From contig VXIS01000144.1 in the NCBI GenBank assembly GCA_008704415.1, positions 1 to 64,000 of the forward strand: a stretch of DNA of 64,000 nt, given 5' to 3'. The DNA comes from Sphaerosporella brunnea (Eukaryota; Ascomycota; Pezizomycetes; Pezizales; Pyronemataceae). Shown in pieces: positions 9,753 through 21,283 of this stretch. The notes under the pieces are model-generated. The model did no database searches. It was not told the DNA's origin and worked only from the letters and a program-made list of their open reading frames with translations. The translations under genes and the position numbers were made by a program. Within the stretch, counting starts at the first letter, position 1; every line of letters starts with the position of its first letter.

Positions 9753-10666
9753 GACGGAGGAGTCAACCGGCTTTGGAGGTATGGTATCGAGATTGCAGCT
9801 GACTGGACGACGTCTTCTCTGGGGAGGAAATGGGATCAATATATATAAGACTCTTTACGGAGAGATTTGTCACTGAATCGCTTCAACGCTCTGGGGGCGC
9901 TTCCCATCACAATCCCCTTACGAGAGGAAAAAAACAGACCAGCAAAAAAACTTCCATTTGCAGCAGTCTTTTCTTTGTGGTTTCAAAATCTAGAGACGCC
10001 TGCATTAGACTGTCTGGCGCTTTAGATATGGTAGGGACAGCCGCAAATAAACTCTGGAACAGGAAAGTTTCCTGATTCGAATAGTTCGACCACGGATTAC
10101 ATCAATCCGAAAAAATTGCCAAAATGAGCGGGACGATAACGCACTGGGGATCATTTAGGCAGCCGACAGGCGAATGGGGGTTGAGATTACGAAGGGGGAA
10201 TGAATTCCCTATCAACACGCTTCTCGCTCGTTTGTAGTTGGCTATGGTGGGCTGGCTGGGCCAAGGCTGTTGCGGATCCCATGCCCCGAAATCCGAGGTG
10301 GAAGTCGAGGGTCGAAGTCCATATTTTCACAGGATCGTTTTCATATTGCATTCTAGCCGTTTGCGGCCATGGCATAAGGAATCTTTTTATTGCAATCCGA
10401 TGAACTGCTATCCCAGCGGCTAGCAATTTGTTTTTATGTATTTATTTTGCCAGGCTGCCATCTCGTTTGTTTGGTTGCTCAACGATCGGATGGGTGCGCT
10501 TACAGACCACCAATTAAAACATCTCTCGGCTAACTAACTAGATCCGGATCTTGCTGCAAGCGCGTAACTACATATCTACCACGTGATAAGCTAAACTCAA
10601 ACTAGCCGAAACCCGCAGGTTTTTGTTTGACAACCCCTCCCCCACCATCGATCTACAACCACGCCA
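9753..10666. promoter_or_regulatory. Shared upstream region of the MFS gene (-) and EIF1AD gene (+)
   Basis: The two genes diverge across 914 bp. ATATATAAG at 9838-9846 could be a TATA element, but it faces either way. No ORF or RNA gene supported. Confidence 0.4.
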
Positions 10667-11167
10667 ATGCCTCCTCGAAAATCGTCAAAACGCGCCCTCT
10701 CGGCCCTCGACGAGCTCACCAGCGTGCCTCCGGACTCGCCCCTGCCGCCTTCGCAGGTCATCGGCCGCATCGCACAAGCCCAGGGCAAGAACCTCTTCAC
10801 TTGCTCCCTGCCGTCGGGCGAGTCGATCCTGGCCGAGCTCGCTCCCATCTTTCGTGGAACCGCGTGGCTGCGACGCGGTGGATATGTGTTGATTGATACG
10901 ACCACGTTCGATGCTCGAGACAACAAGATCGGTGGGCAGGTGATCAATGTAGTCAGGAACGAGCGCGAGTGGAGGAAAATGGACTATTGGTATGAATCAA
11001 TCATTCTGGACTGGCGGCTCAAGGGCAGCACTAAAGCTGGAACCAGGCCGGCAGAATTCGCGTCGAAAGATTTGGGACCTGGTGATAGCGAGGAGGAGGA
11101 GGAGGAGGAGGAATCCACGGTGGGGAAGCTGCCACCGAATTCCGATGACGAGGAACAAATCACTTGA
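10667..11167 (+). CDS. EIF1AD: EIF1AD-like S1/IF1-fold RNA-binding protein
   Basis: Exons 10667-10989 and 11047-11167; 147 aa. The protein starts MPPRKSSKR and has the IF1/eIF1A OB-fold: ARG-type core VIGRIAQAQGKNLFTCSLPS, then ILAELAPIFRGTAWLRRGGYV and REWRK. The tail is a run of Glu after PAEFASKDLG, as in EIF1AD proteins, which are nuclear and related to translation factor eIF1A. The 57-nt intron (GTATGA..ACCAG) is a multiple of three and has no stop, so the unspliced frame reads as 166 aa; splicing restores YWPAEF, which is the family's form. The stop is 96 bp from the 3' end of ALG3, which converges on it. Confidence 0.85.
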   Translation: MPPRKSSKRALSALDELTSVPPDSPLPPSQVIGRIAQAQGKNLFTCSLPSGESILAELAPIFRGTAWLRRGGYVLIDTTTFDARDNKIGGQVINVVRNEREWRKMDYWYESIILDWRLKGSTKAGTRPAEFASKDLGPGDSEEEEEEEESTVGKLPPNSDDEEQIT

Positions 11168-11263
11168 ACTATGCTGGCACGCATATCGGCATTTCGCGCT
11201 GAACTGCCCAACTCAAAGAGGTACCTAAAGCTCTCTCTAGCAACCACTTATTCTTCTACCTTG

Positions 11264-12750
11264 TTACGAACGCTTCTTCCTGTCCGAGACACCCCGCTTT
11301 TCCTCGGGCTCCTCCACGTTTTTCCCGCCCAGCAACAGGCCTACTGTACTGAGACCCAACACTCCTACCACGACCCCCGAGCTGATGTTTGTGCTGGGAT
11401 AGACATTCCAAGCCCATTCTTGCGCTAACCAGAGCGGGACAATCCACGGCAGCCCGAGGCCACTCTGCCACAGGACGTATGGAGTTCCCCAAGCTAGCCA
11501 GGAGTAGAATTGATAGTGGAGGCTTCGCGCACACAACATGCCGATGGTGTTTGCCGACAATATGCTGTAGAGGATGTAACGGGGCGTGACACGAGAGCTG
11601 ATTTGGAGCTCTTCTCGCTCGGTCGGGGGCGAAAAGACTAGGGAAACAAAACCGGGGAAGCTGCGCTGGGAAGGCCTAGAGCACTGTTAGCTGTATAAAC
11701 AAGCATTTTGCGATAGAGTGATGTACCGTTTCCATTGCGTGATTAGAAAGAGTAACAATAGCAAGACATGAACCACCAAGAGCCCAACTGAGAATTGCTT
11801 GGAGAGAAAAGTTTCTTCGCCGACGAACCGCCAATTCACAGTCCACTTGAAGAGAAATTGCCGCGTGAGCTCGAAGGCCCTGGCAAGGTAGCTCCTGGGA
11901 TACTCAAGGAGAAATGGACTTGCCAAGACAAACTGTCCAACAGTTAATTCTCTTCTGAAGGTCGGAGCAGAGAGCTATAGCCAACCTGGAGTTGTGCCAT
12001 GATGGTGGCCTGCCGGATCGCCTTGTCCCTTCCCACGGCCTGCAGCAGTATTACTCCCACAGCTGGAAGGACGAGCAACGTGTTCATCTTCACGCTTATG
12101 GAGGCTGAGTACGCCATAGAACCGAGAGTCCACATGCGCTTCTGCCACAACAGAACGGCGACGAACAGGAAGAAGAGCGAAAACGGATCGTTGAACAGAC
12201 GAAGCAGATAGATGCTATGGAGACGCTTCGAAATCAAAAGCAGCGGGAGAATGTAAGGAGGTGCCTTCACTTCAATCAGAGCTTGGTTTTGTCACAACAC
12301 ACGCGCACCACAGATTGTAGCTACCCTGGCCTCCCGGTAGCATAGCAGCACCACGTAGAGCGTTGCCAGATACAGTGTGGAAAAGATCCATTGCGCGCGC
12401 AGTATGTTTGTGCCGTTGTCTGTCAAGCGGTAGAGAAGCGAGTAGATGTAGAGGTGGCCGGCAGGATACACCAGGGGTCCTGTTCCCCCTTTGATCAAAG
12501 AGTAGTCTCGCTCTCCGGCGAGATACTGTGTTACTTGCTCCATGTATGCCTTCCAGTCAATCTCTGTATCTGCGTGAGACACTCGTCAATAACGAAGCGC
12601 GGAATACGAATGAGGTTGCCTACAAGGTACTTTCAGGACCACAACGGCGGAGAGAAGAGCGTCGGCCAGAAGTAAAAGCGGGATGATCCATAATGGAAAT
12701 TTGGAACGTGAATTGGTCGCGAAGGCCCAGGCAGAGCGTATGAAATCCAT
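11264..12750 (-). CDS. ALG3: Dol-P-Man:Man5GlcNAc2-PP-Dol alpha-1,3-mannosyltransferase
   Basis: Exons (minus): 12750-12624, 12569-12325, 12264-11986, 11932-11727, 11666-11264; 419 aa. ALG3 adds the first mannose on the lumenal face of the ER to the lipid-linked N-glycan precursor, using dolichol-phosphate mannose. Diagnostic pieces are [15 protein letters not shown] across the first splice, [16 protein letters not shown], the [15 protein letters not shown] loop, [12 protein letters not shown] and [12 protein letters not shown] near the end; hydrophobic helices fill the rest. The tail is Lys/Arg-rich (DRKKRS), compatible with ER retention. The last acceptor is placed at 11667 (CCCAG) because the CTCTAG ten bases earlier breaks the frame. 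Length and motif order match the family. Confidence 0.93.
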
Positions 12751-13366
12751 ATTGCAGACAGATGAGTTGCAAGGTGTTGCAATTGTGAGCTGGGCTGTCT
12801 TGAGGACAACCTAATCCCTGTTCCGACTCAGCCACCTGTGGCTTGTTCGGGAGTGCCACTTTTGGGCGGTCAACTCATTCGGCTGGGACATCATTGACGT
12901 CTCCTGCCCCCGTAGGATCCGTCACCAAAAGGAGCCATCCGTGGGCTGAGCACAACACCGATGCAAGGTCCTCTCGATCATTGCGCCGACTTAGCACGAC
13001 CGCGGGTATGGAAACAAAGAAAGGGTTCCCTCGAAGCAGCAATACTGCCATACACGTAGACTTGTCGTAGAGTGACTACTGGACAGGAAGTGCGAGTGCA
13101 AGTTAATGCCTTTTGGTAGGCATGGTAGGTATTCGACGCGCCCAACTTTGTGTGCAAACGCGTGTGTTGGCTTGGCGCCTGGTGGGGCTCCAGTTCTCCC
13201 CCACCCCCGTCTCGTCTCGTCTCCCTGAAAGTTGCTTCTGGACCTCTGGACGTACATCCTTCTTTACATATTATTACTACTTCATACGCTTTGTGCATTG
13301 CCTTGCCTTTTTACCATTCACGAGTTTTGCATTTTCAGAAGCAAATATCCCCCCGCCGCTCACGAC
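12751..13366. promoter_or_regulatory. Divergent promoter region of ALG3 and the importin gene
   Basis: 616 bp between the two start codons. A pyrimidine-rich stretch (CCCCCACCCCCGTCTCGTCT) at 13199-13218 lies upstream of the importin start, a usual core-promoter feature in filamentous fungi. No gene seen. Confidence 0.45.
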
Positions 13367-16300
13367 ATGGAGCAAGAGCACGTTTCCTCACTTCCATTCT
13401 GTGCGCAACGGGAAGTAGCTAACGTCCGACAGATTACTCGTTCTTCTTCAGCAGACACAAACCATCGATGAAGCCCCTCGACGCGCAGCAGAAGCGCAGC
13501 TGGAAACTCTTCACCTCAACGATGGTCAATATTTCCCCGACAAAATGTCCATCGATGCGCACTCGATCGGCTGACCCCCATTTACAGCATTTCCAATCGC
13601 CCTGGCCAACATCGGATCCGCATCAGAAGTCCCCTTACCGTCGCGACAAGCTGCTTTGACTGCCCTCAGGCGGTATGTAGCCCGCTGCTGGAGCGACACA
13701 TTCGAGGACTTTCAGGGACCGCTAGCGAAGGCCGAGACGAAAAGCCGCCTACGACCACAATTGTTGGCTCTAGCAACCGACAATCAGCGGAAAGTTCGAT
13801 CAATTGCTACTGCTATTGTCGGCAAAATTGCTACATCTGGTTCGTTCTGGAGTGTACGGATGGGAGACGGCTTGTCGGAGCTGACTTGAACCTTGACAGA
13901 CTTCCCGGAGGAGTGGCCAGACCTGCTTGGATTGCTTCTGAACTTTGTTACTGAAGGCTCGGATACCCAAACTAATGGAGCCTTGCACATACTCAATGGT
14001 CAGTACAAACCACATGAAGTCATACAGATGTCTGTCCTCTAACCTCCGGCGACCAGACGTTCTCGAGGAAGGATTGGGTGAGGAGCAGTTTTTTGCCCTG
14101 GCGAAACAGGTTGTCGAATTGCTCTACAAAGTCGCCACAAACGAAGCAGTGAGTGCGCTCCTTCTGTGGAATGACGGGCGCTAATATATTACATAGAGAT
14201 CTTTTGCCGTGCGTTCTCTCTCTGTGTGCACCTTTAAATCTTGCATAGATACCCTGGGTATGATGAGGGGAAGCCATGGCGACGCTATCGATGCATTTGC
14301 GCGGGAAGCCTGGACTTTGTGGATGCCGTTCATGATTGGCGCCCTCGAAGCTCCCATAGCATCTGCATCTGACGAGGTCTCCAAGGGTTTGGTGACGCTA
14401 AAGATTCAGGTTATCAGAGTAAGTAACACCCCCTCACGCGTCTGCGAACTAAGCGCTAATCGTGCAGACAACAATGGAAGTTAAGCGTCACTTCCCCAAC
14501 TTCTTCAACCAGGACATCGAAAAAATATTTGGTGCCACATGGACAGACATGAACCAGGTGAAGGACCTGTATGTTCAGGAATTTGTCCAAGATGAAGCCG
14601 AAGGACGTCTGGTAGATACCGATGGCCTGCCTTGCAGCTTGGATTTGTATGTTCTGGAACAGCTCGACTTCCTTCAGGGTTGCATGAGCAACAAAGTCGT
14701 CAAGGAACACATTGAGCGAGCCGGGTTTGCGGGGGCCAACTCAAGTCCATTCTCTCTCATGATTTCCACTGCCATCACGCTCAGTCAGATTGCTGGTGAG
14801 GATAAAACCATGTGGGAGATTGACTTGAATGTCTTTTTGACTGAGGAGACGGCCATCTCCGCCAACTATACCCCTAGGACAGCTTCTGGAGATTTGATCA
14901 TGAAGATTGGAGAATGCTTCCCTTCCCAAACGGTAGAGGCGCTGTTTGACCACACTCAGCGTATCTTCTCCTCTGGTGAAAGCCAGGAACTGAAGGAATC
15001 GGCTCTCCATCTCTGGGACCAGCTTCTGAACGATTACGCAGACATGGGAAGGCCCATTGATTCGGGAATCGCAACAAGCCTGCTTGGGTACATTGTGACT
15101 GCGATTAGCAGTACGGACGATCAAAGCCACTTCTTGCGAGCAAGAGGATACTCTGTCGCCGCCACCTTGACCAAGGCGACCTATGAAACCGTGGGGAACA
15201 GGGTTGGTGAGTTGATGGAACAGAGCCTTCGGGCATCATCTGGGGATCCCTCAAAAATCGTTCAGATCACTGCCTTGAGGACCTTCCAGAAGTACCGATT
15301 TGCGGTTCCTGTAGAGGAGCTGCAACCATTCCAAGCAAGCATCATTGCATCAATCCGCACATTCCTGAACCAAAAGAGTGACGATGACGATCCCGAGGAC
15401 AGCCAGGACGTGCTTACGGAGCTTGTCGAAACTGTCAGAATGGCCATCACAATTCACGTCCCTGTTATCCTCGATGACAACCTGCAAGTTCCTCAGCTAC
15501 TCTTTGCAATTGCAGGAAATGGTGTAACCAACATCTATTTGCTCGGACTTATCAGAGATACTATCACCGATATTACCGACACCATGCCCGAAATTTGGGT
15601 GCCTCTCTGTGGAAAAGTTATGCCTCTACTCATGCCAATGATGGATCTTGATCCGTCGAACAGCGAACATCCCCTCATTGGACTCGCAACAAATGTGTTG
15701 GATGTGCTACTTCAAGCTGGAACGTCACCACTGCCACCTGGTTTGGTGGAAACAGTCATGCCTAGGATATCGAGGATTCTTCTGGCTTCCGGCGAAACTG
15801 ATCTCGTGCAATCTGGATGTGGTGCCATGAAGGAGATTGCTCGCTTGGACTGCGAGCAACTGCTCAAGTGGCGCGATGCGTCTGGAAAATCCGGATTGGA
15901 GATCTCGCTATTCATCATTGACCGCCTATTACGCCCAGAATTCAGCGAAGGTGCGGCGATGGAAGTTGGCGGCCTGGCTGCCGAAATTGTGGACAAAGCT
16001 GGCGATCACATCGGCCAAGTCCTTCCAGAGCTTCTCCGCGCTGTCGCAATGCGTTTGGCCACTGCAGCGCTGCCAACTTTCACGCAAAGCCTGATATTAG
16101 TTTTCGCCCGACTTGTCCTCAAGCAACCAATGGACGTTGTTGATTTCCTGGCCAACCTCAGCATTGGTGAGCGTAGTGGACTGCAAGTTGTGATGACTTC
16201 TTGGTTGGCAAACACCACCTACTTTTCTGGGTATGAAGAGATCCGCCAAAATTCCATGGCTTTGTGTCGTCTGTACACCTTGGAAGACCCCCGACTGGCG

Positions 16301-16842
16301 CAAGTCATAGTCGCCGGCGATCTGGTGGTTCCGACTAGCACCCGGATTATGACGAGATCGCGAGCGAAACAAACTCCAGATCAATACACCATGATTCCGG
16401 TTCCTCTAAAGATTATCAAACTGTTGATCCAGGAGCTCGGACCGAGTGTTGGAGAGAATGCGAGGGTTTACAACCAACCGACCGAAGAATACGACAGCGA
16501 GGGTGGCGAGTGGGAGGATGTCGACGACGGTCTTAACATTCCGGGAGTGTCAAGAGAAGGTAGGCATAATGCGCGCACTGTGTACCCTGTGAAAACTCAC
16601 ACTGACAATCTACAGAACTGTTGGCTCTTGGCGGTTCTGGCCGCACCTCCCGGGAAGTAGACGATGAGACTGCGGTATGTTTAACTTTCTATTGTCACGG
16701 TGAAAGGTAGATACTGACACACATTTAGAACTTGTTGACATCTTTTTTCAAGGAGGTGTCTTCCAAGAACATTGGAGACTTCCAGAACCTCTACAACGCC
16801 TTGAACCAGGAGGAGAAGCAGACTCTCTCGTTGCTGCGGTGA
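13367..16842 (+). CDS. KAP114: Importin-beta family receptor, Kap114/importin-9 type
   Basis: Exons 13367-13381, 13452-13524, 13588-13839, 13900-13998, 14057-14148, 14197-14418, 14468-16559, 16616-16674, 16729-16842; 1,005 aa. Karyopherins of this group carry histones, TBP and ribosomal proteins through nuclear pores and release them to Ran-GTP. The N-terminal HEAT repeats show QQTQTIDEAPRRAAEAQLE and LTALRRYVARCWSDTFEDFQ; DFPEEWPDLL follows in exon 4, and EEQFF, WTLWMPF and long HEAT arrays fill the rest. An acidic insert (SDDDDPEDSQD) lies mid-protein. The C-terminus FFKEVSSKNIGDFQNLYNAL matches the family. Exon 1 is only five codons with donor GTTTCC; this is the weakest part of the model, and another start is possible. 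Confidence 0.88.
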
Positions 16843-17053
16843 ACGGTACATAATTTCGCAAGTTGTTTCTTTTCTTGAATAGTATCGTTACAGGCGTAAT
16901 TGAGGGGCTTCTTTAGAACATGGAATTTCTACCTTCAATATCTGCAACCGTGAGAAGTGACATCAGAGAACCGTTTTTACTGGTGGAAAGTGAAGGTTTA
17001 TGTTCAATCTTCCGGATGTTCAGCTGTGTAAGTGAAGGTAAGAAGTACTACCG
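16843..17053. other. 3' flank of the importin gene
   Basis: No gene or repeat identified before the fold-back element at 17054. Confidence 0.4.
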
Positions 17054-17411
17054 TACCGTATTCTTCCGGTACGATGAGAATTGCCGGCGCCGAAGTCAAT
17101 CTTTTCTAAGTAGCAAACGTACTATGTATGGAAACATGACACCGCCGGCGAATCTTGATTGATGGCCAAGAGGGGCGGGCACTGGAGACGTCGCGGTACG
17201 ACGCAGACACAAGGCGGCCGTGAGAATTAGAGTTGAGTACATAGGTGTCCTCAACCATACCGCGCCCAGCCATTGTCGCCTCCTTAGATAGTGTTGTCGC
17301 CGTCACATAAGATTCGCCGGCGGTGTCATGTTTCCATACATAGTACGTTTGCTACTTAGAAAAGATTGACTTCGGCGCCGGCAATTCTCATCGTACCGGA
17401 AGAATACGGTA
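17054..17411. mobile_element. Fold-back MITE, about 103-bp arms
   Basis: Arm 17054-17157 begins TACCGTATTCTTCCGGTA and is matched almost base for base in reverse complement by 17309-17411. The ends are TA, as in pogo/Tc1-mariner insertions. The 151-bp spacer has no ORF worth naming. The terminal 18 bases agree at 14 positions with those of the MITE at 59800-60052. Confidence 0.88.
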
Positions 17412-17818
17412 TCTACTCGATCTTAAGCCATGCGGGTCGGGGTGGTGAGGGTGAAGCCAAGCTAACAAAAACTTTATGTGTGAGAGTGAGCCTGAGGGAA
17501 GTATGATCACGGTGCTCCAAGTTGTAACCTACAATACCGCATTTTTAACTCTATGACTTCTACAAAATTGTGAGAGCGATGCGCACAACCTTTCCAACCC
17601 CATTAGGCCGGCCCACATGGCTTAAGATGTATTATCAAACAATCTTCGGCGGGGTGAATATCCGGGAAAGCCATGAGCCGAAAATCACGGTCCGCTTGAG
17701 ACCCTGGGGAAAATTAAGCTTAAGCGGGATCTACCCCGCATGATCCCTAATTGCTTGCTATCTCCTATCGACATCCTGCCAAGGGAATCGGTTATACCCA
17801 GGGAAGGGAAACCAATAC
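17412..17818. other. Intergenic between fold-back element and LTR
   Basis: Nothing supported; short ORFs lack start context and content. Confidence 0.4.
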
Positions 17819-18119
17819 TGTCACGGCGCGAGGTTGGAATAAGGTTGTGTGGCGTTGTGTTGCGGCTCTGCCGAGGTTTGTGTGCCGGTTACCACGTGGC
17901 GCGGGACACCGCGATCACGTGGGCTAAATAAAGGGGCCCCCGCTTGTTGTTTGCTTTCCTTTCCTCTTCACTGAACCTCGTATCTCATCTTGAATACATC
18001 TTGTTCCCCTCCCGAATCTCGGACCCTGTGCGTAGCACACCTCGGATCCTGCTCCTGTCTCTTGTCTGCCCCATCCGTATACGAGTACCTTGGGCCTGCT
18101 CCCGACCCTCCCTGTTACA
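17819..18119 (+). repeat. Probable solo LTR of a Ty3/gypsy-type element
   Basis: The 301-bp segment begins TGTCACGGCGCG and ends CCTGTTACA, the same terminal hexamers as the LTR at 985-1220. It has the same internal plan: CACGTGG-type boxes, a TATA-like CTAAATAAAGG at 17924, then a pyrimidine-rich tract. No Gag or Pol is adjacent, so it would be a solo LTR. Flanks AATAC and CATAC agree in four of five bases as a possible target duplication. Confidence 0.5.
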
Positions 18120-18633
18120 CATACACAAGCACATCCGCTGCTCAATTCTTCCACCTACCCAAATACATCAAGAAGGAAATTTAGTCTTTCATGAATACAC
18201 GTAGCTACATACCAAGGAAGAAGTAGGTACCTAATTTTTGTTTGTAATCAAGTTTATTGTCTGTATTCGACCGCGAACGATCATGACAGTCCCCTACTCG
18301 TCCCCACCCTTATCCTGCATAGGTACCTAAAGTACATGTACTTAGTAGATCGTTTTTTTGACAAAAAAACACGCCAACACCAGATGATACACCCAAGAAG
18401 AAACAAAAAGAAAAAAGAAAAAAAAAAGGAAGTAGATCGCACACATATAGAGAACAAAAAAAATAAAAAAAAATACAAAAGTCAAGTACATAATCAAGAA
18501 AAACACCGGGATATATTTGGGAGAATGCCAGGAGCTCGAGATGATAAAATTCTGAAGAGGGAAAGGAAAGAAACCCCCCCCCCCCCCCCCCCAAAAAAAA
18601 AAAAAAAAAAAAAAAAAAGGCGGGGATAAACTA
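18120..18633. repeat. Low-complexity region with C19-A26 homopolymer pair
   Basis: A run of 19 C (18574-18592) is followed directly by 26 A (18593-18618), after a purine-rich, A-rich tract from 18355. It ends 15 bp before the stop of the next gene, so it lies in its 3' UTR. Assembly of both runs may be inexact. Confidence 0.8.
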
Positions 18634-20478
18634 CTACTTATCGATATCGTCTTCGGCATCGAAAGCAGCGCTGAGTCTATTCTTAGTCTCCCACCCACGT
18701 CTTTTCGCGTTCATGGCTGGCTGCGACATCTTAAGGTCGTTAGTCTGGTAGAACTCGTGGCGCTCTAGCTCATCTTCTCGCGCCGCAATGACAAGGAGTG
18801 CCACGGCAACGGCATTCCAGAAGTCGAGGGTGATGTCGGAAAAGTCCAGGATGATCATGGTTCTGGGGGCGGCGTCTTCGCCCGCGTGGGCGTCGCGTGA
18901 TAGCAGCGCTACGACGGCGCCGGCCACGGCGATGCCGTAGATGGTTGAGGAAGCGGTTTCGACGTCTCGCGGCACGCCGGCGGCGGCGAGGCGGGCTTCT
19001 TCTTCTCGGACTTCAGCTACGAGCTCGTTCATTTTCTACGCCGGAAGTCAGGCTTAAGTTTCGATTTAGGGGTAAATAAATAAGTAGATAAGTACTTTTC
19101 TAACCCGCGTCTCGCAGTACTCGGCGCCTTTTCCATTCGATCGCACGAGAACAATCCGTGGGTAGATTTCTGAATATTCCTTATAGTCTGCAGGATTGTT
19201 AGTGCCCACTTACTCCCCCTCGCTACAACACGGGAAGCACCTACTGCTAGACTTGACGTCATCTACCGACCACTGAATGTACTTCTTCAAAGCAGCCATC
19301 ACGCGATCTTCAGGATCCCTCTTGATTTCGATTCTCCCTCTCACATTACTACCAAGCATCACCAGTGCTTGCAACGCATTCGTAGCCTGGAAAGTTCCCT
19401 CTAGAGACACAGAGTCGATATGTCCGACCTGATTTCCCTTGTCTGGGAAGAACAGCTTCTCGGGCATGGTAGGGAAGTCGACCTCCCAATGCGCTGGAAG
19501 GAGCGGTTCCAGTCCCCTGTTACGCATCCTTATGAATAGTTGTGCCTCCTGCAGCGTGAATCCCTCTGCTCGGAGCTCGTCCAGCTGTTGCTCCTCATCC
19601 GCCTCCTTGACGAGGGTGTACTCTTCCTGGCCTACCGCCTCGTCGGGATCGGCGGCGACTGAGCTGGCATTGGTAAGTCCACTAGTAGGGGTGACAGCAA
19701 CCTTGTTGGAAGAAGTCGACAGGGCGGTAGTCTCGCGTGCGAGCCTGTGCAGGTCGAACGAGCTGATAGTTTCGCGGCGGAGACGCTTAGACCGCGGGGT
19801 AGACTCGCGGCCGTTGCTTTCCTCGTCGGGCACGAACTCCTCATTCTCGCGCAGCATGCTGGGGATGCGCCGCACTAGCGGGCTGCGGTTGTGTGACGGC
19901 GGCGAGAGCATGAACGACGACGACAACGATGTTCGCGGGCGCTTCGCGGGCCGGTTTAGCGGAGTCGACGCGCCCACGGTCACGACGGACGTCTTCAGCG
20001 GTGCTGGCCTGATCGGGGTCGGCAGTGGAGTTCTGGATTTCCGCCGTGTCGCCGGATTGGAGGCGGCGCGTTTCAACGGCTTGATCGGCCTCGTGGTCGG
20101 CACCGCAAATTCGGACTTTACATTTACATTTCGCGAATCGGTGGCTGTAGTTGCTGCTGGTGTTGTGGGTGCTGGTGTTGCGGTTGGCGTTGGTGTCGCG
20201 GGGGGCTCGGGCCGTCGCAGCGGCCAGAGCATTCGCAGGGTGTTCATCATGTTGGCTGGCAGTAGCTTATTGACTCTCGAGAATTGGCGAGCGGTAGTAG
20301 TGGTGGTGGTGGTGGTGGTGGTTGTGGCTGCGGTGGCGGGGGAGTCGGTGATGGTGATGCTGCTGAAGCTGCTGGTGGTGTCTGCTGCAGTGTCGAAAAG
20401 CGCACCCCTGGATGGTGATGGGTTTGTTGTTGCTTCAAGGGCATCGCTGTCTCTCTCGCTGGGGGTTGCGGTGCTCAT
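18634..20478 (-). CDS. Uncharacterised conserved fungal protein
   Basis: Exons (minus): 20478-19245, 19187-19105, 19035-18634; 572 aa. I do not recognise a named family. The first 270 residues are low-complexity: a ten-residue Thr run encoded by the (GGT)n at 20293-20327, Pro/Thr repeats and basic clusters such as RPAKRPRTS and RSKRLRRE that look like nuclear localisation signals. From about residue 285 it is compact: EEYTLVKEADEEQQLDELRA, RNRGLEPLLPAHWEVDFPTM, FFPDKGNQ, then AALKKYIQWSVDD, exon 2 YKEYSEIYPRIVLV, and exon 3 with a hydrophobic TIYGIAVAGAVVALLS and an LDFWNAVAVALLVIAARED helix. The start is the first ATG in frame. Both introns keep the frame and join matching secondary structure, which supports the model. 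Role unknown, nuclear location inferred. Confidence 0.7.
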
Positions 20479-21283
20479 CGTTGAGTGGTGGAGGATGATA
20501 GCACGAGGCGACGTGACGTGGTTAGGCGTGCATTTCACTTTGATGGAGGGATGGATGGATGGATGGATGGATTCGAGTTGTGAGTGGAGGATGGGTGTGT
20601 GAGGTGTGCTCTTTCGTGCACAACTGGGAACGTGTATGCATCAAGCACAGCCAATACATACTAAGTACGGGAGATCTCTGACGGGGCCAAACCCGTTGTT
20701 GTCGTACCTGCAGAGTGCAGCAGCAGCGTGGCCGACTGAACCAACAACAAGCCCGTGCAGTTGTCTGTGCCGAGACGAAAAAACCAAACCATTCTTGTAC
20801 TGACATTCGGTAAGCAGAGTCCTTCGATGGAATGAAACAAGAATGTGCATGGTACGGGCCATCACGACTCCAAGTGTTGACTCGAGCCTTCGCGGGACAG
20901 AGGATGAGATGCTCATCCATCAGGTTCGAGTGAGTGCCGGTGCGTCTGTGCGGAACATCAACAAACCAACGGAAAAAGAACAAGTATCCATTGCGCCTCA
21001 GCTATAAATACATGTACACGCAAGAAGAAGTAAGTAAACAATACGGGAAAAATAAAAATAAAATAAATGAAATGAAATGAAATGACAAAAACCCTCTAAT
21101 GAAACGCCCGGAATGAACATGATGCCTTGATGCGTCTCCTCATGCCGCAACACAAAAGAGAAAAAAAAAAAAAAAAAAAAAGGTACACCAAAAGCTCAAT
21201 ATCTGGAAAAGCTGTTCAGCAGATGCTTATCTACATTAAGCCACCACGCTACTCGTGACACAGGCCATCAATCCCTTCTCCCT
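20479..21283. other. Intergenic; A21 tract
   Basis: Upstream of the preceding gene and downstream of the transcription factor. GGATGGATG repeats lie at 20547-20570 and 21 A at 21161-21181. No gene supported. Confidence 0.5.

Noticed and set aside
19439..20602. 387-codon plus-strand ORF (Val/Gly-rich)
   Set aside because: Antisense of the 572-aa gene; composition comes from complementing Thr/Pro runs.
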